Below, piece after piece: positions 56,184-64,000 of a DNA stretch of 64,000 nucleotides. Every line of letters begins with the position of its first letter. Position 1 is the stretch's first letter. The stretch covers positions 5,946,010 to 6,010,009 of the forward strand of contig NC_134144.1 in the NCBI RefSeq assembly GCF_033958435.1. Direction: 5' to 3'. The notes under the pieces were generated by a model. It made no database searches. It was not told where the DNA came from and saw nothing but the letters and a program-made list of their open reading frames with translations. This DNA comes from Carettochelys insculpta. Lineage: Eukaryota > Chordata > Testudines > Carettochelyidae. A program made the translations under genes and the position numbers.

Positions 56184-56671
56184 AGAATCATAGAAACATA
56201 CAATACTAGGGCTGGAAGAGACCCCAGGAGATCATAAAGTCCAGCTCCCTACACAAAGCAGGATCAACACTAACTAAATCATCCCAGCCAGGGCTTTGTC
56301 AAGAGGGGCTTAAAAACCTCTAGGGATGGAGATTCCATGACCTCTCTAGGTAACACATTCCTGCTTCACCACCTTTCTGGGGAAACAGCTCTTCCTAATA
56401 TCCTACCTACACCTCCCCCACTGTAACTTGAGAAAACTGCTCTTTGTTCTGCCATCCATCACTACAGAGAACAGCCTCTCTCCATCCTCTTTAGAGCCCC
56501 CCTTCAGGAAGCTGCAGGCTACTATGAAATTGCCCCTCACTCTTCTCTTCTGCAAACTAAATAAGCCCAAATCCCTCAGCCTCTTCTCACAGGTCATGTG
56601 CTCCTGCCCCCTAATTGCTCTGGTTGCCCTCCGTGGACCCTCTCCAAATGCGTCCACATCTTCTCTCTACT
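56184..56671 (-). mobile_element. CR1 LINE 3' fragment
   Basis: The reversed tail ATAGAATCATAGAAAC is followed by AGGGCTGGAAGAGACCCC. The minus strand carries the ORF2 C-terminus, with HMTCEKRLRDLGLFSLQKRR readable at about 56600. It is close in sequence to the copy at 32068-32592 and is 5'-truncated at about 56671. Confidence 0.85.
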
Positions 56672-59105
56672 GATGTGCATGCATATGCCACCCCAGCCTG
56701 AATAATCATGAGGATTCCCCCTCTGCCTGTGATCCTCACTTTTTGGGTCACAGTGAATTTAGAATTGGGGCCCTATTGCAGTTGGTAATCGTACAAATAC
56801 AGAATAAAAGTCAGCCCATACCCAGAGAACCGACAATGTAAAACAATATTCATCACCCCATTTAGATGCTCTTGCTGTGCTCTGTGAAGGACCAGGAGGG
56901 AGGGAAGTTTTTGGAGAAGTCTCTGGGCACAGTTTTTCTCTGATCCTTCTGACTGCACGGATGAAGAGGATGGGGTGGGGTCGCCCAACCCTCCCTGCAG
57001 ATGCTGTAGATGAAGGGGGCATGGTGCCATGAAAGCAGGAGAGCCACAGGCAGTTCTCGGGGGCAGTCTGGCTCAGTGATAACAGTAATTAGTAACGGGG
57101 TTGGGAAGGGAGGGATATAATTCCAGCTCCCATTGTTTGAAATCCCTTCCCGAGTCACATAAGGATGGAAGAAAAGGTCATCCCCCCCCAGGGGATGATA
57201 CTGGCTCTGATCACAACTGGGAAGTCAGGAAAGGACATGATGCTAGAAGAGGTCTTTTTCTCTGCAAGCAGCTTAGAATTGCCTCCCTGTGTTTAAAGAA
57301 TGGACTGCTATTTACCGAACATCCTGCAGTAGCTGTGGGTTAATGCACTATTAGCAAGGCTCACCTGCTGACACAGAGAAGAGAGATCCTGGCTGTGTGG
57401 TTCTTGCCTTCATTATCATTCTATACAAGGGCCTGAATCTCCTCTCACTCATATGGGCTTTAAACTAGCATAGCTCCCTGGACTTCCAACTGAGTTAAGT
57501 TTGACTTATGAAATCACAGTTTACCACAGTCTTTATTTTAACCTGCCCTACTGGAAGCGGTCATTGAATGATTTATTCAATTTTCAGTTTAAGAAACAAT
57601 CTACTCGGGCTTTGCTTTTCCAATTAACGTCAGTGATTTTTTTGTGGTGGAACTTGCTAGTACTGAGTACCAGCACCTTGGCAGCCCCAGCCATGGGCGG
57701 AAGCGGGAGATGGGGGTGTCTGAGTTCCAGCTCCTCTTTTTTTACAGTAAAAAGCACTGATTAATGTAATTCTGGGTACAGCACTTTCAGCTAGCAACAC
57801 TGCATCAAACCATATGCCTACCCTTTTCAAATCCCTATTACAGTACCAAAAACCTTCCATGAATTTTGGCGCTGAACTTTCATATGTATCCACAGGGCTT
57901 GTGCTCACAGGCTGATGGCAGGATTGATCCCTATGACCTTATCATCTGACTGAAACCGTGTTGTATTTTCAGGCTGACATATGTCAAAAGCACGCAGCAT
58001 TGGCCTAATTCTGCTCCCGCTGAATCCAGCAAGAGCAGAGACATGGTCACTGCTAAGTATGCCACCCAGAATATTTGAAATGACAAATTACTAATCATGT
58101 ATTACAGAACGCTAAGCTGTATAATTTGCAGTTCTCTTTATGAATAACAAGACTTCAGCCTTCAGGTTAAAAGGAATTGAAACATTTTTATAAGTCTATG
58201 AAAAAAAATCATTGAAAATACAGAACGCAGATCTAGGCAACAAAAGGGGATGTTCTTCTCACAGAAAGGGAATCAGTTCTTTGTGCCATGGTGTCCCCTG
58301 GTTTTTGGCCAGCTCTTACCGGATAAGAGGTGACAGAGTGAGCAGTCCGGGGTGGGGGTTGGCACATGGATGATACAGCACCTGATCCTACCCATCTAAA
58401 TCTGGAATGATAAGACAGTCTGTGGGTGGATTTCCTTTCCCATGTAGCATTCCCCTCTGGAGTGCCTGGAAATAGCTACAGACTCAGTATTCCCCCCTAG
58501 ATGTATCCCTAGTGGTATGGTTCCTGTGGAGATGAGGGTGTCAATAGGGCCAGCACAACTGTGGGAGGACCAGGTATCGTGTCTTTCAGGAGACCCCCTG
58601 GGCTTCCCCCAGCTTTGGAAGCAGGCCCAGTGGCTTATTTAATGGAGCAGATGTCTCAAGTAGGCACCTGCAAGCTGAGGCACATAAAATGAATGAACAC
58701 TCCTGTAAAAGCGGCCCCAGCTTTTCATCATACGTGTGACGATCATATGTTCATCCCTAGGTCTGATTTAGTGGGGGCAAACCCCACCCACATGGGCACC
58801 CAGGTTACAGACCAAATTTTTATCTGTTCTGCCACAACCGAGGAAGGATGGGCCTTTGGTTAAGGCAGTGGACTGGTCTGGGACCCAGGGGATAACAGTC
58901 TGTGGAAACACTAAGAAGCAAACCATCTTGGGGCAAGTCAGCTGGGGAGATCTATGTGAGTCAGGTAGGCCCAACTCCCATTGAAAGCCCATAGGACTTG
59001 AGCATGTAACTCCTACTGTCACCTTTAAAAACTTCTCCTCTGGGTATCTGCACGCTCAACAACCTCAATAGGGATGATAACATTTCCTTTTTTCAGTCAC
59101 GTCTA
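56672..59105. other. Intron, no gene recognised
   Basis: Single-copy looking. A C-run is at 57182-57190. Overlapping minus-strand frames of about 85-98 codons at 56759-57158 share no family features. Confidence 0.35.
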
Positions 59106-59107
59106 TT

Positions 59108-59215
59108 TAAAAGGTGAGCTCTTTCGGGAAAGGGCTGTCTTTTGCTATGCATATATATAGGGCCTGGAACAATGGAGCCAGCGGCCTTTAGATGCTACTG
59201 TAATACAAACAAACA
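59108..59215 (+). repeat. Ancient amniote repeat tail
   Basis: GTGAGCTCTTTCGGGAAAGG, 'ctgtcttttgctatgc' and GGGCCTGGAACAATGGAGCC follow the same plan as 12655-12780. The copy is old. Confidence 0.4.
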
Positions 59216-59349
59216 ACAAGAACGTGAAGTTTCTGGAATGATTTCAGATTTACACCCATCTAACTGAGAGCAACGTATACCCCACTGACTGTTTTGGTAA
59301 CAGAAACATCACGTTATAACACTGTACTAGTATATCATGTAATATACAT

Positions 59350-59374
59350 CACACACACACACACACACACACAC
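59350..59374. repeat. (CA)n microsatellite
   Basis: Twelve uninterrupted CA units. Confidence 0.95.
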
Positions 59375-60378
59375 CACCAGTACCTAAAAACACACCACAG
59401 TTCTAAAAGTAGGCACCATCATAATTCAGCGTGACATACCTTTCTACTTTATTATGTATTTTTTGTCTAAACTGTGACAGAAATACAGTAATTTCAGATA
59501 CCATTGCATAGACCCTGTCACTATACTTTGCTAGGCGGGAGATAATAAATCATAGTTTTCCATTTGACTGATGTTCGGTTTCCTCTATCTGATTTCAATG
59601 GCTGTGTGTTACCTTGCAAGCTAGTATTGTTTGTGGCTCCTTTTATTAAAGGATAGGCACGTTATTGAAATGTCTTTTGTGCTATGATTTTCTAGCAGTA
59701 CGTGAAATTGCAGAACATATAAGAAAAAAGGCTTCATGTGTTCATGTGGTAATGCAAAAATCACTGTCGCATGCATCTCAGAAGGAAAAATTTATTATTG
59801 AGATTGGGGCCCTGTGCTGACCTTGTTAGCAATCAGTTGCTTGTAATCTACACACAGGTATCTGAAAATTACTAGTGACTTGGATCATTGGTCAGCACAC
59901 TGCCAAAAGGTTTTAATAATGTTTGCTCCTGCTATTATTAGCCTGCTTTGACTTGAATGCTTTCCAAGGTTCACCATGACACAGACTGAACGCTTATGCT
60001 ATTAAAAGTGAATGCAAACTCTATATGGCAAATTCGTTACCAACTTAACGAAGCTTCTCAGATTTAAGACATCATATTTTCATATTCTAGTGATGCTTTA
60101 AAAACATAGAAAGCTCTTCAAAGCTTCAACTGGTCTATTAGATTTATTTGGGAATGGCTGAGTTTGAGGAGGAATAACGATCACTTTTCAAATTAAATGT
60201 GGACTGAATATTTTCCTGTCTCCTCCAGCCTATATGCCTCTATCACATAGCCTGTGTGTGACATGAGTGCTCAGAGCCCTTGGAAATCAATGGGAATTTT
60301 GTTCAGTGAGGAAGTTTGGAATGCGCAATAGCGACTACCCCTGATGTTGACAGTTACAAGAAGTCTGACCTAAGACCT
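59375..60378. other. Candidate conserved non-coding DNA, 59420-60220
   Basis: No gene or repeat. It is AT-rich with varied words (GATAATAAATCATAGTTTTCC, CCTTTTATTAAAGGATAGGC, CGTTACCAACTTAACGAAGC). Absence of any repeat over about 800 bp in a repeat-dense window makes it a candidate for conservation, not more. Confidence 0.25.
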
Positions 60379-60392
60379 TTAAATATAATGCA

Positions 60393-60570
60393 ACAAGAAA
60401 TCCTGTGGCACCTTGTAGACTAATGGATATTTTGGAGCATAAGCTCTCGTGGGCAAAGAGCTGCTTCGTCAGACGAAAGGTTATGCTTCAGAATATCTGT
60501 TAGTCTATAAAGGTGTCACAGGACTTCTTGCTGTTTTTGAAGATACAGACTAACCTCGACTACCTTTCTG
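60393..60570 (+). mobile_element. Hairpin SINE-like element, copy 3, perfect 14-bp target duplication
   Basis: The left arm (ACAAGAAATCCTGTGGCACC..TTTTGGAGCATAAGCTCTCG) pairs with the right arm (CGAAAGGTTATGCTTCAG..GGTGTCACAGGACTTCTTG) around a loop near 60460. A 35-bp unpaired end (CAGACTAACCTCGACTACC) follows. TTAAATATAATGCA is repeated exactly at 60379-60392 and 60571-60584. Same plan as 51648-51796 in the opposite orientation. Confidence 0.8.
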
Positions 60571-60584
60571 TTAAATATAATGCA

Positions 60585-61341
60585 GACATTGATTAGACAA
60601 ACTATAGTCCTAATGACAGGCTGTTTGTGTATCAGTTCAGGGATGCATTTTGATATAACAATATTATACAATGGGTAACATTCTGCTCAGGTTCCAAAAT
60701 ATTCACTGAATTAACAAATAAATCGGGCTGTACTTATTGTATTTGTTAACGTTTAGAGAAGAGACTGTGGTGTCAGTACATTTGAATTGTGTTTCTAACC
60801 ATCACTGGGGGAAAATCCCCACTTAATTTACTGTGCCTTATCTTATCCTAAAAATAAAATGGACATTATTAATTACTATTTTTAAATACCTTCATCATCA
60901 CAGTGCACAATTACAGACCAGGACCCCTCTGTACAGACACAGAACAAACATACACTAATACCTGTTCAGTCCCTTGGGCTGCCAGGAGGGTATCTGACTA
61001 ATGTGTGCTATGTACTGACACTCTTTGATAAAAGGCACCATCTATCTTCCAGAACACAATTTGCATATATGCATTAAATAAAGCATTTGTAAAAGAATTA
61101 ACAATGGAACAGATGTCACTGCTGAGTAAATGTTCCCCAAATAAAATAATTAGCCTGTGATAAAGGCAGTGTTAATAGTTAATACTATGTATTTTTTGGA
61201 TTACCACCTAAAAAAGATCCCAATCCGGACTGTGACCTCATTGGGCTAAGGACATGAACTCTGGCCTGCTGAGCTGAACGCAAGCCAGCAGAACACAGCT
61301 GTGTATCCAGATATAGTCAACTGGAAGATCAGGGCCAAATA
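60585..61341. other. Intron, AT-rich
   Basis: No recognised gene or repeat. Confidence 0.35.
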
Positions 61342-61344
61342 TCA

Positions 61345-61608
61345 GGGTACGTCTACACTTACCAGGGTTTGATTTAGTGCGCCTAATGGGGGCATGCTAA
61401 ATCGAGCCATCGGGGCTCGACAGTCAGCCCTGGTACTCCTCATTCTCGCGAGGAGTAAGGGAGGTCAATGGGACAGTTTCTTCCATTGACCTCCCTCAGT
61501 GAAGATGGCTAGGTAACTTGATCGTAGATAAGTCTATTTGAGCTATGCAATTGTCATAGCTGAAACTGCATATCTTAGATTGACTTCAGGTCTAGTGTAG
61601 ACTTGCCC
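61345..61608 (-). mobile_element. Family H MITE, copy 8
   Basis: TCA flanks both sides (61342-61344 and 61609-61611). The termini GGGTACGTCTACACTTACC and CTAGTGTAGACTTGCCC are inverted and well kept. Interior blocks AGGAGTAAGGGAGGTCAATG and TCATAGCTGAAACTGC are in minus orientation. The non-TTA target shows that the element accepts TNA. Confidence 0.85.
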
Positions 61609-61857
61609 TCAGACATGACAAAAGGGAATTTCAGATGAGATGTGGGGGGAAGCTGAGGCAGGATGATGATGAGGTGGCAATGAAATCCTGGTTCCATTAA
61701 CATCAGGGGGAGTTTGGAGATTGATTTAAGTGATGCCAAGATTTCACATCCTGTGTTAATTCAGTCACGTGTATGATGGTATGGAAGCGCCTACGGTTGT
61801 AATGAATTGTTTTCACTCCCTTTTTTCACCCGTTGATCATGCTTGGGCCAGATAATT

Positions 61858-61925
61858 CTTAGGGCTGCCTTGAGTGCAGGGACTAGATAACTTCTTGAGG
61901 TCCCTTCCAGCCCTCCGGTTGTATG
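61858..61925 (+). repeat. SINE/CR1-type 3' tail
   Basis: GCAGGGACTAGATAACTTC and TTGAGGTCCCTTCCAGCCCT match the tail shared by CR1 and Cry SINEs. The head is missing. Confidence 0.6.
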
Positions 61926-62714
61926 CATAGTACAAACTACGCATGATTATTGGCCATGTAAGGGGCTGAGTTTGATACAATGAGACCTGGAGAAGTGGTG
62001 GAGGGATGTGAGAATGGCTGACATTATTTGGGATGGCAGAGATGATAAAGAGGAACAAGGAAATGGGGGATGCTGAGATGGCGACACATATCAGAAGAAG
62101 ATGGATAGATAAGGACCAGGCAGATGAGCAGAGGTGATATGGCAAGGCAGGGAACCAGCATCAGTAAAACCATGTTCACAAAGCAGGTATCTGTAAGAGT
62201 CCTTCAGGAGCATCTGGGATCCTGTGGTTGGTGGAGAATGAATGAACTAGAACAGGCAGCTGGGGTAGTTCACCCTGTAGCATAAAAGATGTGCCCATAG
62301 TGAAGAGTGGGGACAGCTCCTTCAAGCCCCTGTAGTTCTGGTCCATATGAGGCTGGAGAGGAGAGACACTGTGCTGGATAAAAAAGCTTGGAAACCCTGG
62401 GAACAGCCCCTTGGCTCAAAGCATTGGTGGCAAGCCATGAATATAGGCTGGGAACATCCTGCCATTGGAATCTGCATGGGTAATAACCACGTGGGGAGAA
62501 GGGGAAATCATGGAGTAGGACAGCATGTCTCTGGGCCCCAGCGTTCTTGAAATAGATGGAAGTGGAAGGAAGCAAGACCAGCTCGCTTGTCTCCTACTCT
62601 TTGCCTTGCCTTAATGCCAACAAATTATCACAACACATTGGCTGATAGCACATTGTGGCGGGATCATTTATCCCCCGCAATGAATGCTCCTTAATAGTAT
62701 TTTTGTGCTGATAT
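61926..62714. other. Intron, no feature seen
   Basis: No recognised gene or repeat. Confidence 0.35.
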
Positions 62715-62739
62715 ACACACACACACACACACACACACA
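62715..62739. repeat. (AC)n microsatellite
   Basis: Twelve uninterrupted AC units plus one base. Confidence 0.95.
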
Positions 62740-63880
62740 GAGATGCACACTCTGACAATCAGTTAGTGTCATCTTATGCTGAGAAACGAAAGAATCATGG
62801 GACTCACAGAAAGTATTATGGGCACACAAAGGAGTCTTCAAATAATAATCACAAGCACACTATTGCCTATGGTTATAACTATACCATCATAAACAAATGT
62901 TTCAAATGAGGGAAGTTATGACTCCTTTTATTAAATAAACTACGTCTTACAATAAATTACCATCAAGCACACAGAATGGCACTGTGTGATTTTTCCTCAT
63001 GGCTCCTTCATATTTGCCTAAGTACAATAAAGATTCATTGGACATGTCATCTTGTTAAACTTACATATGTGTGGATACGGGAATCCTAATTTAATCCAGT
63101 AAGTGCACTTATGAAAATGTGAGCCTGTTTCCCTATTGTCATTGGGTTCTCCCTGCACCCTATCTAGTGAACCACCTGAGAGCTCCTGACCTGTTGAAGA
63201 GCTGTCTAAGTTAGCACTGACTGGCACAGGTCTTGGATATCTGTAATTGAAATTGAAGTCATAGGCAATGCCAGGAGAAGAAAAAACGCTTTGACCACAT
63301 GGATGTGGGAGGAACAGAAGGCCACCTTCTGACCACACAAGAGGGTGAACCCTATATTAGCTGACCACCTGAAAAACATCTCTCTCCAGCCTTTGCTGGA
63401 GAGAAAAGGCAGGACCAACCTCTGCTGTCATTCTAACATTTGACTCTGGAAGCAGGGGAAAGAGTGGAAGAAGGTTCTAGAGGCAGCAGCTGTCACAAAG
63501 TGACTAAGGAGGTGGGAAGAGAATGAGAAATGAGGGAAAGAGTAAAGCGGAAGGGACAGAGCTCTGCTTTCTTCCCTGAACCAGAATCCCACTTCAGGTG
63601 GAAGGAATTCTCCCTTTTGGGACCAATACAGAAGACCAAAGGAAGTGCTGTTGGGAACCCAGACTGGGAGAAGAAGGTTTGTTGCTGCAATAGTGAGGTA
63701 CACCGAGTTAAGTTAAGGCTGGGTCCTCTGAAATGCCAGAAGCTGGTCCTGTCCCTCCTTTTCCTCTGCACTCCAAAAGGCAGCTCAAAACTCTGGAAAC
63801 TGGTTCGTTGTGCATCTGTTAAGATTTTTAAAAGTACTTTGGCAGTTCTGTACTCCAGGTTGTAATGCCCCACTGACTTA
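62740..63880. other. Intron, no gene recognised
   Basis: Plus- and minus-strand frames of 91-130 codons at 63428-63885 overlap each other on opposite strands and show no family features. AT-rich 62800-63060. Confidence 0.35.
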
Positions 63881-64000
63881 TGCATCTAAATTTTATTTTT
63901 AAAAGGTATTTAGTTGCTTAGCAGCTTAAACCCCATTGATGGTCGATGCAGATTTCTACTGACCTAAATCCCTTTCGAAAAGGAGATTCAGGCTGCTAAG
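63881..64000. repeat. Dispersed repeat, cut by the window end
   Basis: AAAGGTATTTAGTTGC, TGACCTAAATCCCTTTCG and GATTCAGGCTGCTAAG are words of an old dispersed repeat like those at 9560-10260 and 11600-11820. Confidence 0.35.

Noticed and set aside
63428..63885. Open frames of 91, 130 and 111 codons on both strands
   Set aside because: Mutually overlapping on opposite strands, with no splice-site or domain support.
41813..64000. Preceding exon with signal peptide and first VWC domain
   Set aside because: No minus-strand cysteine-rich frame with a donor in phase 0 was found. It is probably beyond the right edge.

Overview
The window is vertebrate nuclear DNA and most probably comes from a hidden-necked (cryptodiran) turtle. 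The evidence is the repeat content. It carries many CR1 LINE copies whose 3' ends finish in short repeats of ATTCTATG. It has tRNA-derived SINEs whose tail resembles CR1 (the Cry / tortoise Pol III type) at 31758-31955 and 46242-46440. It also has several families of short inverted-repeat DNA elements. No bacterial, phage, plasmid or organelle features are present, and I see no CRISPR array, operon or rRNA.

Only one host coding exon could be supported. It lies on the minus strand at 41683-41812 (130 nt) and encodes 43 residues plus one base of a von Willebrand factor C (VWC) domain, with good acceptor and donor sites. I recognise it as the second VWC domain of VWC2L (Brorin-like), a small secreted neural protein. 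Sequence left of 41683 is therefore the downstream intron and sequence right of 41812 the upstream intron. I found no other exon of this gene, so both introns are longer than the parts seen here.

The rest is intron filled with repeats of different ages. 1-5100: CR1 fragments, an inverted-repeat element (family A) and a short element with TNA target duplications (family H). 5100-11940: mostly single-copy DNA with family H, a LINE tail that encodes a C2H2 finger, and GC-rich repeat remnants. 11948-12586 and 22274-23128: two copies of one hAT-like element, the second split by a CR1 insertion. 13000-31700: MITEs, old CR1, and AT-rich stretches that look like conserved non-coding DNA. 31758-35682: a SINE, a reversed CR1 and a 3.1-kb CR1 whose ORF2 (endonuclease plus reverse transcriptase) is almost complete but has two frameshifts and one stop. 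37758-41632: old CR1, MIR-like and inverted-repeat elements up to the exon. 41813-64000: a 340-bp near-palindromic hAT MITE with an 8-bp target duplication, two hairpin SINE-like elements with 14-bp target duplications, a family A copy split by a family H element, more CR1, and two CA microsatellites.

There is no gene cassette here that works as a system. The most unusual structures are the hairpin (fold-back) elements at 26544-26726, 51648-51796 and 60393-60570. They share one architecture, and two of them have target duplications typical of LINE-mediated insertion. All repeat family names rest on termini, target duplications and recalled resemblance, because no database search was possible.
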